Source of the DNA: Blastococcus mobilis
GTDB taxonomy: Bacteria; Actinomycetota; Actinomycetes; Mycobacteriales; Geodermatophilaceae
NCBI RefSeq assembly: GCF_900188025.1
Contig: NZ_FZNO01000018.1
Span: 49,959-113,958, forward strand
Direction of reading: 5' to 3'
DNA: 64,000 nt
The notes beneath the pieces were generated by a model. The model made no database searches and had not been told where the DNA came from. It saw only the letters and a list, made by a program, of their open reading frames with translations. The translations under genes were made by a program, and so were the position numbers. Shown piece by piece: positions 8,853-17,268 of this stretch. How positions within the stretch are numbered: the stretch's first letter is position 1; each line of letters begins with the position of its first letter.

Positions 8853-9289
8853 ATGGACACGATCGACGAGCAGGTGATCGGTTGCCTGTTGCAAACGCAC
8901 GGGCGACCTTCGCCGAGATAGGAACGGAGGTGGGCCTCTCGGCGCCGGCCGTGAAGCGGCGGGTCGACCGACTGGTGGCGTCCGGTGCGATCCGGGGCTT
9001 CACCGCGCTGATCGACCCCGACGTGCTGGGCTGGCAGACCGAGGCCTACGTGGAGCTGTACTGCAAGGGCACCGTCGCCCCGGAGGACCTCCGGCGCAGC
9101 CTGGAGCGGGTGCCGGAGGTGGTCGGCGCGGCCACCGTCTCCGGAACCGCGGACGCGCTGGTCCACATGCTCGCCTCGGACGTGAAACAGCTGGAGCGGG
9201 CCCTCGAGCGCATCCGCGACGAGCCCAACGTCGATCACACCCGCAGCGTCATCGTCCTGTCTCGACTGATCGACCGCCCGCGCACGTGA
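8853..9289 (+). pseudogene. Lrp/AsnC family regulator, frameshifted
   Basis: From ATG 8853 (GGAGG at 8843-8847) the reading frame begins with a normal Lrp N-terminus (MDTIDEQVIGCLLQTHGR) but hits TAG at 8919. The rest of the protein continues in another frame: the helix-turn-helix (ATFAEIGTEVGLSAPAVKRR) and the RAM domain to 9289. The break is at about 8901-8910. One GGGC is seen where GGGCGGGC would restore both frame and expected spacing, so a 4-base slippage deletion (or a sequence error) fits well. An upstream in-frame ATG at 8765 gives an arginine-rich, unconvincing N-terminus. If intact, it would sense an amino acid and control ddaH. Confidence 0.75.
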
Positions 9290-10217
9290 GCGCACGGCAG
9301 GATGCCGACGTGACCGGGGGCTTCTTCGAGGGCTTCACCGAAGGCCGGATCGACGTCGGCGACGGCGTCGTCCTGCGCGTGCGGCATGCCGGCGACGGGC
9401 CGCCGGTCGTCCTCCTGCACGGCCACCCCCGCACGCACACCACCTGGCACCGTGTCGCCCCGCGCCTGGTGGCGGCGGGACACACCGTCGTCTGCCCGGA
9501 CCTCCGGGGGTACGGGCGCTCGTCGAAGCCGCCCACGACCGAGGAACACGCGCCGTACTCGAAGCGGGCGATGGCCGGCGACGTCGTGGCGCTCATGGCA
9601 GCCCTGGGACACGACCGGTTCGCCGTCGTCGGGCACGACCGGGGCAGCTACGTGGCCATGCGGACGGCGCTCGACCATCCGGCCGCGGTGACGCACCTCG
9701 CCGTCCTCGACTGCATCCCCATCGTCGAGCACCTCGATCGCGCCGACGCCCGCTTCGCGGCCGCCTGGTGGCACTGGTTCTTCTTCGCTCAGCCGGAGAA
9801 GCCCGAACGGGCGATCAACGCCGACCCCGCGGCCTGGTACGGCTCCCATGCACCCGGGAAGGCCGATGCACCCGGGAAGGCCGAGGCCATGGGAGCGGAG
9901 AACCACGCCGACCACCTGGCGGCGATCTCCGACCCGGAGACGGTGCGGGCGATGCTCGAGGACTACCGGGCCGGCCTGACCGTCGACCGGGCAGCCGAGG
10001 AAGCCGATCGCGCCGCGGGGCGGCGGGTCACCTGCCCGACGTTGGTGTTGTGGTCGGCCCGGGACGACCTGGCGGAGCTCCACGGCGACCCGCGGGAGAT
10101 CTGGACCGGTTGGACCACCGACCTTCGCGGGGGCGGCCCATCGACAGCGGTCACCACATGGCCGAGGAGGCCCCGGACGAGCTGGTCGGCGCGCTGGCTG
10201 CGTTCCTGCGGATGTGA
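9286..10217 (+). pseudogene. Haloacetate-dehalogenase-like alpha/beta hydrolase, 3' frameshift
   Basis: Starts at GTG 9286, overlapping the lrp stop. The fold runs through the oxyanion motif LLHGHPRTHTTWH, the nucleophile motif GHDRGSY (Asp118) and the acid region VLWSARDDL, all typical of fluoro/haloacetate dehalogenases and epoxide-hydrolase relatives. At about 10126-10141 (a run of G then C) the frame is lost. The expected ending, with the catalytic His in IDSGHHMAEEAP and terminating at 10217, is in another frame; the annotated frame instead runs on to 10326 with nonsense. Either the gene is inactive or the homopolymers are miscounted. Confidence 0.75.
9849..9884 (+). repeat. 18-bp tandem duplication inside the hydrolase gene
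   Basis: Two perfect adjacent 18-base copies (9849-9866 and 9867-9884), each beginning TGCACCCGGGAAGG, add six residues in frame (repeated APGKA). The repeat lies in the cap region of the hydrolase. It looks like a recent slippage event. Confidence 0.85.
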
Positions 10218-10268
10218 TCATCCCGTCCCTCCGGGTAAGGGTCGGCCAGCGATTCGAGAGGAGAAGGC

Positions 10269-10697
10269 ATGCCGAAGACGACGAAGAGCGGCGCCGCCAA
10301 GCTGTCGGAGCTGCCCAGCACGCTGAAGCGTTCGCCGAAGAAGGCGCAGCGCACGTTCGCGAAGGCGCACGACTCCGCCGCCGAGGAGTACGGGGACGAG
10401 AAGCGGGCCAATCAGGTCGCGTGGGCCGCGGTGAAGCACAGCTTCGAGAAGGTCGGCGACCACTGGGAGAAGAAGGCGGGCGGAAAGAAGGGCCCCTCCG
10501 ACGCCCAGGCTGCGGGTGGGAGGGACACGAACCGGAAGACCGCGGGTGGCGTCGACGCCAATGCGACGAAGGACCACCTGCTCAAGCTCGCGAAGAAGCT
10601 GGACATCTCCGGCCGGTCGACGATGAAGAAGAAGCAGCTGGTCGAGGCCATCCAGAAGGCGAACGACAAGAAGACGGCCGACGCCCGCAAGAAGTGA
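10269..10697 (+). CDS. ChaB domain protein with C-terminal SAP/Rho-N-like helix pair
   Basis: 142 very basic residues from ATG with a GAGGAGAAGG site. Residues about 10-70 form a ChaB domain (LPSTLKRSPKKAQRTFAKAH, AWAAVKHSFEK). Residues about 100-140 resemble the Rho termination factor N-terminal or SAP fold (TKDHLLKLAKKLDISGRST, KKKQLVEAIQKAN), a small nucleic-acid-binding unit. The lysine richness and this domain suggest a DNA- or RNA-binding protein. The physiological role is unknown; similar proteins are common in stress-resistant actinobacteria. Confidence 0.82.
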   Translation: MPKTTKSGAAKLSELPSTLKRSPKKAQRTFAKAHDSAAEEYGDEKRANQVAWAAVKHSFEKVGDHWEKKAGGKKGPSDAQAAGGRDTNRKTAGGVDANATKDHLLKLAKKLDISGRSTMKKKQLVEAIQKANDKKTADARKK

Positions 10698-10749
10698 TTC
10701 CGGGGCGCCGTCCCGGTTCCCCCGAACGGCGAGGGGTACGAGGCGATTC

Positions 10750-11739
10750 ATGACCCAGCCGCGACCGCTGTCCGAGCAGGCCGTCGTCGTCCTCGGTGCC
10801 TCCAGCGGCATCGGCCGGGCGGCCGCCCTGGAGTTCGCCGGGCGTGGCGCCCGGAAGATCGCCGTGGCCTCGCGCGGGACCGAGGCGCTGGACACGCTCG
10901 TCGCGGACCTGACGGCCGCGGGTGCCGAGGCGGTGGCCGTTCCGACCGACATCACCGACGAGGCGGCGGTCACCGCGCTGGCGCGTGCCGCGGAGGAGCG
11001 CTTCGGCCGCATCGACACCTGGGTGACCGTCCCGGGGGTCGGCATCTGGGGCGCCGTCCAGGACATCTCGCTCGACGAGTTCCGCCGCGTGATGGAGGTG
11101 AACTTCCTCGGCCACGTCGCCGCCGCGCAGATCGCCGTCCCGGCGCTGCAGCGCGCCGGAGCCGGTGTGCTCATCGGCATCGGCTCGGTGGAGGGCTACC
11201 GCTCGATGCCCTTCCACGCGCCCTACTCCGCGAGCAAGTTCGCCTTGCGAGCCTTCTACGACGCGCTGCGCATGGAGCTGGCCGACGCGGGCTCGCCGGT
11301 GTCGGTGACCTCGATCCTGCCGGCGGGCATCGGCACACCGTTCTTCGAGCACGCCCGCACCAAGCTCGGTTCCATGCCGAAGCCTCCTCCGCCCGTCTAC
11401 GCTCCCGAGCTCGTGGCCGAGGCGATCGTGCGGGCCGCCGAGCACCCACGTCGTGAGGTCCCCGTGGGCGACGCCGCGCTGGGCTTCCTCGCCGGTCAAC
11501 GGTTCAGTCCCGCCCTGACCGACGCCTTCCTGTCCCTCACCGGGCGGCGGCTCCAGACGACCGACCGTCCCGACGACGGCACGGACATCCTGGACTCGCC
11601 GACGCCGGGCCCCGGTGCCGTGCGCGGCGCCTTCGCCGACCAGCTGCGCACCACCAGCCCGGTCACCCGGGCGGCGGGTGCGATGGTGCGCCCGGGAGAG
11701 CTGCTCCTGAAGGCGCGCCGGCGCCTGGCCAACCGCTGA
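10750..11739 (+). CDS. SDR family oxidoreductase
   Basis: 329 residues. Classical short-chain dehydrogenase/reductase: cofactor motif VLGASSGIGRAAALEF at about 13-28, an NVxG-like region modified to TVPGVGIWG, and catalytic Ser plus YSASK (about 160-164). A ~75-residue C-terminal extension beyond the usual 250 residues is found in a subgroup of actinobacterial SDRs. It is an NAD(P)H-dependent cytoplasmic enzyme of unknown substrate. It converges with the M24 peptidase gene, whose stop lies six bases away. Confidence 0.85.
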   Translation: MTQPRPLSEQAVVVLGASSGIGRAAALEFAGRGARKIAVASRGTEALDTLVADLTAAGAEAVAVPTDITDEAAVTALARAAEERFGRIDTWVTVPGVGIWGAVQDISLDEFRRVMEVNFLGHVAAAQIAVPALQRAGAGVLIGIGSVEGYRSMPFHAPYSASKFALRAFYDALRMELADAGSPVSVTSILPAGIGTPFFEHARTKLGSMPKPPPPVYAPELVAEAIVRAAEHPRREVPVGDAALGFLAGQRFSPALTDAFLSLTGRRLQTTDRPDDGTDILDSPTPGPGAVRGAFADQLRTTSPVTRAAGAMVRPGELLLKARRRLANR

Positions 11740-11745
11740 CGGCGG

Positions 11746-13056
11746 TCAGCCGCCCGGGATGAGGATCAGCTCGGTCTGGCGTCCGTCGAGGTACTCGACG
11801 CCGTCGCCGGTCAGCGCGATGCCCTGCTCGAGCCCCATCCGGACGCACTGACCGCCCCACTCCGGCACCGGCCGGCGCACCGCGAGCTCGAGGGCATAGA
11901 CGGTGTCGGCGTGGACGGGGTAGTCCCCCGCACCGGGGACGCCGTCCTGCTCGTCCCACAGCCCGATCGCCGGACCGGCTCCGTGGCCGTGGAAGCCGAC
12001 GGGGTGGGAGTAGACGTCGGCGTCGATGCCTTCGGCAGCGGCCGCGGACCGCGCCGTCGCGAGCACCTCGTTCCCGGTCCGGCCGACCGCGAGGGCGGCG
12101 GTGGTGAGGTCCTGCATCCGGTTGCCGACGTGCAGCGCCTCACGCAGGCCGGCCGGGGCGTCGGCCTCACCCGGCCGCAGCACGTAGCCGTTGCGCTGGG
12201 TGTCGGTCCGCAGGCCCAGGCTGGACAGGCCGACGTCGCAGTGCACCAGGTCGCCCGGCTCGATCACCGCGTCGTACGGAACGGCGGGCAGCAGGATGCC
12301 GCGCTCCTCGACCAGCGGCACCCCGGCCCGCTGCAGCGAGACGGTCGGCTGGAACCACGGCTCGACGCCGAGGTCGTGGAAGCGCTGACGGATCCACCAG
12401 GCGAGATCGAGCGCCGTCGTCGTCCCGGGGGTGAGGGCGGCGGGGGAGTAGGCCTCGGCGATCACGGCGTGGACGAGCCGGTTGAGGGCGTGCAGGGCCC
12501 GGATCTCCTCCGGCAGGCGCGTCTCCAGCCAGCCGACGACCAGGTCCTCGGCGGAGACGAGGCGGTCGGCGTACGGGCCGAGCGCGTCGACCAGCAGCCG
12601 GTGTTCGGTGTGGGAGAGCCCGTCGGCCAGGGCGAAGGCCTCGGAGACGTCGATGCCGATGCTGCGGGGTTCGGCCTGCGCCACGATCCGGCGCACCACC
12701 GCCCACTGCGCGTCCTCGGACGGGAGCTCCGGAGCGTCGTCGGGTGACCAGGCCGGCAGGAACTGACCCACCGGGTAGCGGGAGGCCGCGGCGGCGGTGA
12801 CCCCGTCGTCGCTGCGATGCAGCACCAGGATCGTCCGGCGACGGGCCGACAGCCAGGTCGCCGGGAGCAGGGTGGCCAGGACCGGGTCCTCGTTGTACTC
12901 CCGCCCGATGACCAACCACAGGTCGATCCCGGCGCGGTCCATCAGCCCGGGCAGCACGTCGAGCAGCCGTTGGGTGAGCCAGCGATCACGGACGTCGGCC
13001 TGCTCGCGCAGCGGCAACGGAACCGACCTCGTGGGGTCGGGCGCCGCCAGCGTCAT
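11746..13056 (-). CDS. M24 family metallopeptidase (aminopeptidase P-like)
   Basis: 436 residues from ATG 13056; longer readings upstream are arginine-rich and run over the adjacent gene. The N-terminal half resembles a creatinase-type domain (IDLWLVIGREYNEDPV). The C-terminal half is the pita-bread M24 fold with metal ligands visible as VHCDVGLSSLGLRTD, HGHGAGPAIGLWD and a late Glu. These enzymes cleave X-Pro bonds or related substrates using two divalent metals. There is no signal peptide, so it is cytoplasmic. Confidence 0.83.
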   Translation of the reverse strand: MTLAAPDPTRSVPLPLREQADVRDRWLTQRLLDVLPGLMDRAGIDLWLVIGREYNEDPVLATLLPATWLSARRRTILVLHRSDDGVTAAAASRYPVGQFLPAWSPDDAPELPSEDAQWAVVRRIVAQAEPRSIGIDVSEAFALADGLSHTEHRLLVDALGPYADRLVSAEDLVVGWLETRLPEEIRALHALNRLVHAVIAEAYSPAALTPGTTTALDLAWWIRQRFHDLGVEPWFQPTVSLQRAGVPLVEERGILLPAVPYDAVIEPGDLVHCDVGLSSLGLRTDTQRNGYVLRPGEADAPAGLREALHVGNRMQDLTTAALAVGRTGNEVLATARSAAAAEGIDADVYSHPVGFHGHGAGPAIGLWDEQDGVPGAGDYPVHADTVYALELAVRRPVPEWGGQCVRMGLEQGIALTGDGVEYLDGRQTELILIPGG

Positions 13057-13162
13057 ACGCACAGGGAAGCAGAGAACCGCCGCGCCCACCGCTCGAACGG
13101 GTGACCTCCCTGCAGGGCCCCGCTGCGAGCTCGCGAGCGGCAGGGGCAGGGGGGGTCCTCCG

Positions 13163-14314
13163 TCAGGCGACCCCGCTGCCGGTGGGGTCGGCCACCCCCG
13201 GGACCTCCTCGGGGAGCGGGGTCCGGGCAGGTGGGACGGACAGCGCGACGACCCGGTCGCGGCCCTGCTGCTTGGCCGCGTACATCGCGGCATCGGCACG
13301 GTCGACCAGCCGCCACAGCGCGTCGGTCGGGTCCTCACCGTCGACCGGTCGGGCCAGCGCGATACCGATCGAGGCGGTCACCGCGTGCCCGTGGGCGGTC
13401 CGGCTGCCGGCTACCGCGCAGCGGAGCCGCTCCGCGAGGTGGGTCGCCTCGTCCGGATCGCCGACCAGCCCGAGCACGACCAGCTCCTCGCCGCCGGTGC
13501 GGGCCACGATGTCGGGGGGGCGGACCGCAGCAGTGAGCGAAGCGGCCACCGCCTGCAGGACGGCGTCCCCGGCGGCGTGCCCGTGCGCGTCGTTGAGCCG
13601 CTTGAAGTGGTCGAGATCGAGCACCAACGCCGTCAGGCGGGTGCCGTCGCGGCGGGCCTGGCGCCACAGCCGAGGTGCCTGCTCGACGAGGAACCGGCGG
13701 TTGTACAGGCCGGTGAGGGGATCGAGCCGGGTGAGGTTCTGAGTGGCGACCAGCAGTCGCTGCACCCGCCGGCGCAGGAGGAAGATCCCCAGGGCGCAGG
13801 CGTTGAGCATGCCGGCGCTGACGCCCACCTGCACCCCGAGTCCGACGGCGTTGTCATAGCTCGGCCAGAGCGCGACGAGGCAGGCGACCGTCGTGGCGAC
13901 CATGTTCGCGACGAGTTGCCACGGCCCCAGGAACCAGGCCGCGACGAAGGCCGGGAACAGCAGCATGAGCGGGGTGGCATAGCGGACCGGGTCCTCGATG
14001 GACAGCACGATCACGACGTAGATGAGGTCGCCGAGCAGTACCAGGCCGAACATGTGCCGGGGACCAGCTCGTTGCCGCACCACCAGGCACGCCGCCATGA
14101 CGACCAGCGCCCCCATGGTGACGGCGTAGACCCACCGCTTGGTGCCCGGACGCAGGACGCCGTCCACGAACAGGGTGGCGGTCCCCATCAGTGCGCCGAG
14201 GAGGAGCAGTGCGGCCAGGGTGACGGCGGCGACCCGGTGCTCGGGCCCCCGGCCGACCGCGGGGGGATCCGACACGACGTCGTCGTCCGGATCGCGGTAC
14301 CACCGGCCGGTCAT
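13163..14314 (-). CDS. Membrane diguanylate cyclase (GGDEF)
   Basis: 383 residues from ATG 14314. The N-terminal ~185 residues carry about six hydrophobic helices (for example VAAVTLAALLLLGALMG). The C-terminal GGDEF domain starts near DPLTGLYNRR (198-207), with the active-site signature GGEEL at 274-278. The inhibitory I-site RxxD is present (RPPD, 265-268), five residues before the signature. It should therefore be an active c-di-GMP synthase under product feedback. The membrane part probably senses an envelope signal; its ligand is unknown. Confidence 0.88.
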   Translation of the reverse strand: MTGRWYRDPDDDVVSDPPAVGRGPEHRVAAVTLAALLLLGALMGTATLFVDGVLRPGTKRWVYAVTMGALVVMAACLVVRQRAGPRHMFGLVLLGDLIYVVIVLSIEDPVRYATPLMLLFPAFVAAWFLGPWQLVANMVATTVACLVALWPSYDNAVGLGVQVGVSAGMLNACALGIFLLRRRVQRLLVATQNLTRLDPLTGLYNRRFLVEQAPRLWRQARRDGTRLTALVLDLDHFKRLNDAHGHAAGDAVLQAVAASLTAAVRPPDIVARTGGEELVVLGLVGDPDEATHLAERLRCAVAGSRTAHGHAVTASIGIALARPVDGEDPTDALWRLVDRADAAMYAAKQQGRDRVVALSVPPARTPLPEEVPGVADPTGSGVA

Positions 14315-14442
14315 GACCGAAGGATGCCGCACCGAAGCCGTTCTGTAACCGCCTTGCGGCACCGCTCTATCTCGAAACCCACGGGACGCCGTCCTGGCGA
14401 CGCACGGGTGACGGCCCTGCCCCGGGCTGTCAGGGTGATCGC

Positions 14443-14916
14443 ATGTCGCATGTCGATCCCGCGCTCGTCGACGTCCGCACGCTCGCCGACCACCCCCTGG
14501 TCCCCAACGGCGAGACCAGCAAGCTGCGCATGGTCGCGCCCGGGTCGGCCACTGCCGGTCGCTACGGCCTCGTCGAGTACCACGTCGCACCGCACAGCCC
14601 CGGGGCCATGCCGCACGTCCACCGGACGTTCTCCGAGTCCTTCTACGTCCTGACGGGTGAGCTGACGATCTACGCCGCCGGGTCGTGGCAGGCCCACGGT
14701 CCCGGCGACTACGCCCTCGTCCACGAGGGCGGGGCCCACGGCTTCCGGAACGACGGGGACGAATGGGCGTCCTTCCTCATCCTCTTCGCACCGGGGATCG
14801 CACGGGAGCTGTTCTTCACCGAACTGGCCGAGCTCTGGCGCAGCGGCCGCACGCTGACGCCGGAGGAGATGACCGCGTTCTACGCGCGGCACGACCAGGT
14901 GATGGTGGACCCCTGA
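14443..14916 (+). CDS. Cupin domain protein
   Basis: 157 residues. Single cupin barrel: motif 1 region AMPHVHRTFSESFYVLTGEL (about 50-69) supplies the His and Glu metal ligands. Motif 2 is GPGDYALVHEGGAHGFRN, with the last His. This is a metal-binding beta-barrel of unknown substrate, cytoplasmic, with codon use like its neighbours. It is divergent from the diguanylate cyclase gene. Confidence 0.82.
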   Translation: MSHVDPALVDVRTLADHPLVPNGETSKLRMVAPGSATAGRYGLVEYHVAPHSPGAMPHVHRTFSESFYVLTGELTIYAAGSWQAHGPGDYALVHEGGAHGFRNDGDEWASFLILFAPGIARELFFTELAELWRSGRTLTPEEMTAFYARHDQVMVDP

Positions 14917-14991
14917 GCACGGTCGCCGGGCCGGTGACAGGCTGGGCATCGGCGGAGACGACCGCCACCCGATGCCGACCGAGGAGGCCGC

Positions 14992-15174
14992 ATGGCCGGA
15001 GGGCCCTGGTTCTTCTGTCTCAAGCACCACATCGTCGAGCCGCGCGACGGCTGCGCGGAGCGCCACCGGCTGGGTCCCTACGAGACCCGGGAAGCGGCGG
15101 AGCGGGCGCTGGAGTCCGTCGCCGAGCGCAACGAGAAGCTGGACGCGGAGGATCGCGCCTGGAAGGACGACTGA
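14992..15174 (+). CDS. Small SPOR-like conserved actinobacterial protein
   Basis: 60 residues from ATG with GAGGAGG at 14981-14987. The pattern GPWFFCLKHHIVEPRDGC followed by RLGPYETREAAERALESV is a well-conserved short actinobacterial family whose second half resembles a SPOR repeat. The function is unknown. It is too short for any other domain. Confidence 0.8.
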   Translation: MAGGPWFFCLKHHIVEPRDGCAERHRLGPYETREAAERALESVAERNEKLDAEDRAWKDD

Positions 15175-15276
15175 CCTCTCGCGGCCGGATCCTCGGCCAC
15201 GTGATCGGCTGTCGGAGGCGCCGGGCATGATCGGGTGCGTGGCGCCGGGCAGTCCGGCGCCGGCGGAGGGAGCAAC

Positions 15277-15972
15277 GTGACCGACGGGCGTGCGGTGGAG
15301 GATCTGGTCGTCGGGGTGCTGGGTGGCACCGGCCCACAGGGGCGTGGTCTGGCCGTCCGGCTGGCCGCCGCGGGGCAGCAGATCCTCCTGGGCTCCCGCG
15401 ACGCCGAGCGGGCGTCCGAGGTCGCCGTCGAGGTCGCCGGCCGGGCCACGACCGCCGCGGGCGGGACGGACGTGTCGGTCAAGGGAGGCTCGAACGTCGA
15501 CGTCGCCGGCGCCGCGGATCTGGTGATCGTCGCCGTCCCGTACGGCGGGCACGCCGCCACGCTGGCCGGGCTCGCGGCTCCGCTGGCCGGGAAGGTCGTC
15601 GTCGACTGCGTGGTCCCGATGGGCTTCGACGAGCTCGGCGCCTACGTCCTCGACGTCGAGGAGGGCAGCGTCGCTCAGCAGGCCGCCGCCCTGCTGCCCG
15701 ACAGTTCCGTCGTCGGTGCGTTCCACCACCTCTCCGCCGTCCTGCTCGAGGACCTCTCCCGACCCACGCTCGACGGCGACGTCATGGTCGTGGGCGACGT
15801 GCGGGAGGCCACCGACCTGGTGCAGGCGCTGGCCGGCCGGCTTCCCGGCATGCGTGGCGTCTACGCCGGCCGGCTGCGCAACGCCCGCCAGGTCGAGGCC
15901 CTGACGATCAATCTGGTGTCGGTCAACCGCCGGTACAAGGCGCACGCCGGCATCCGGGTCACCGACGTCTGA
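15277..15972 (+). CDS. npdG: NADPH-dependent F420 reductase-type protein (NpdG-like)
   Basis: 231 residues from GTG 15277, placed six bases after GGAGGG; an ORF extension upstream to 15235 lacks a site. The Rossmann motif VGVLGGTGPQGRGLAVRLA (about 11-29) is followed by SRDAERA and VIVAVPYGGHA, typical of F420:NADP+ oxidoreductases (F420_oxidored family). The enzyme transfers hydride between F420 and NADP(H). F420 biosynthesis genes are not in this window. It stands alone on its transcript as far as can be seen. Confidence 0.85.
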   Translation: MTDGRAVEDLVVGVLGGTGPQGRGLAVRLAAAGQQILLGSRDAERASEVAVEVAGRATTAAGGTDVSVKGGSNVDVAGAADLVIVAVPYGGHAATLAGLAAPLAGKVVVDCVVPMGFDELGAYVLDVEEGSVAQQAAALLPDSSVVGAFHHLSAVLLEDLSRPTLDGDVMVVGDVREATDLVQALAGRLPGMRGVYAGRLRNARQVEALTINLVSVNRRYKAHAGIRVTDV

Positions 15973-16045
15973 CAGAGGACCCCGTGCTCCCCAGCCCTCG
16001 CGCGCTCGGGCCGGGGCCCGGCACGGGACCTGAAGTGCGGAACCG

Positions 16046-16798
16046 GTGACTTCGTCCGACGACCGTGGGACGGCGTACGCCGGTCCGCCACCTCGCCGGG
16101 TCGTCTCGCTCGTCCCCTCGTTGACCGAGGCGATCGCGGCCACCGACAGCGGCCTGCTCGTGGGCGCCACCGACTGGTGCACGCGCCCCGGCGACCTGGA
16201 CGTGGCCCGGGTCGGGGGCACCAAGTGGCCCGACATCGCCCGGGTGCTGGCGCTGCGGCCCGACCTCGTCGTGGCGAATGCCGAGGAGAACCGGGACGAG
16301 GACGTCGACGCGCTCCGGGCCGCCGGGATCCCGGTGTGGGTCACCGCGCCGGCCACGGTCGACCAGGCGCTGGACTCCCTCGGCCGGCTGTGCGCCGTCC
16401 TCGACCGGCCGGGCCCGGCATGGCTGGTGCGGGCTCGTGCGGTCTGGTCCCACCCACCGCGGCTGCCGGAGGTGCGCGCCGTCGTCCCGATCTGGCGCAG
16501 GCCGTGGATGGTGCTGGGCCGGGACACCTTCGCCGGCGACCTGCTGGGGCGGCTGGGCGTCGGCAACGTCTTCGCCGACTCGCCGCATCGTTACCCACGG
16601 CTGGCGAAGGACGATCCGGCGTCCGTGGACGCCGACCTGGTCGTGTTCCCCGACGAGCCCTATGCCTTCACACCCGACGACGGCCCGGAGGCCTGGCCCC
16701 AGGCGCGGGCGGCGTTCGTCAGTGGCCGGCGCCTCACCTGGTACGGACCCTCGCTGGTCGAGGCGCCGGAGATCCTCATCGCGCAGCTGCGCCGCTGA
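16046..16798 (+). CDS. BtuF-like helical-backbone metal receptor protein
   Basis: 250 residues from GTG 16046. The fold is that of periplasmic cobalamin/siderophore binding proteins (VVSLVPSLTEAIAATDSG, WPDIARVLALRPDLVVAN, GDLLGRLGVGNVFAD). No signal peptide or lipobox is visible and no ABC permease or ATPase is nearby, so it is probably a cytoplasmic stand-alone member of the family. The ligand cannot be assigned. It is followed closely by a DUF2784 gene. Confidence 0.8.
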   Translation: MTSSDDRGTAYAGPPPRRVVSLVPSLTEAIAATDSGLLVGATDWCTRPGDLDVARVGGTKWPDIARVLALRPDLVVANAEENRDEDVDALRAAGIPVWVTAPATVDQALDSLGRLCAVLDRPGPAWLVRARAVWSHPPRLPEVRAVVPIWRRPWMVLGRDTFAGDLLGRLGVGNVFADSPHRYPRLAKDDPASVDADLVVFPDEPYAFTPDDGPEAWPQARAAFVSGRRLTWYGPSLVEAPEILIAQLRR

Positions 16799-16829
16799 TC
16801 CTCGCGGCCTCCGGTGCCACACTGCAGTC

Positions 16830-17255
16830 GTGGTCCTCGCGAACGCGGTGGCCGTCCTGCACGCGGCCGCCGTCCTGTTCATGGTCATCGGCTCGCTGCT
16901 CGCGCTGCGGTGGCCCCGCCTGCTGTGGCTGCACGTGCCGGTCGCCCTCGGCATCCTCGTCGTCCAGCTGGCCGGATCCGGCTGCCCGCTGACGACCTGG
17001 GAGCTGGCACTGCGGGAGGGCGCGGGCGGCTCCGGCTACCGTGGCGGCTTCATCGCCCACTACATCACCGAGCCGATGGGCTTCCCGATCGCGGCGACGA
17101 CCACCCAGGTCGGCATCCACGTCGTGGCGGTCCTGCCCAACGTGGTCGGCTACGCCCTGCAGGCCCGTAGGGCGACGCGATCGCGGTCACTCGTGGAGCG
17201 TTTCTCGTACTCCACGGGGTCTGCAGGACCCGAGATGCACGGGACACGCCCCTGA
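16830..17255 (+). CDS. DUF2784 membrane protein
   Basis: About 141 residues from GTG 16830. There are three to four hydrophobic helices, a GSGCPLTTWELALRE loop and a HYITEPMG stretch, the hallmark pattern of DUF2784. The C-terminal ~30 residues after the last helix are unusual in sequence and run towards the convergent panB gene, whose end is only 13 bases away. The family has no known function. Confidence 0.8.
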   Translation: MVLANAVAVLHAAAVLFMVIGSLLALRWPRLLWLHVPVALGILVVQLAGSGCPLTTWELALREGAGGSGYRGGFIAHYITEPMGFPIAATTTQVGIHVVAVLPNVVGYALQARRATRSRSLVERFSYSTGSAGPEMHGTRP

Positions 17256-17268
17256 ACCGGGGAGACGA

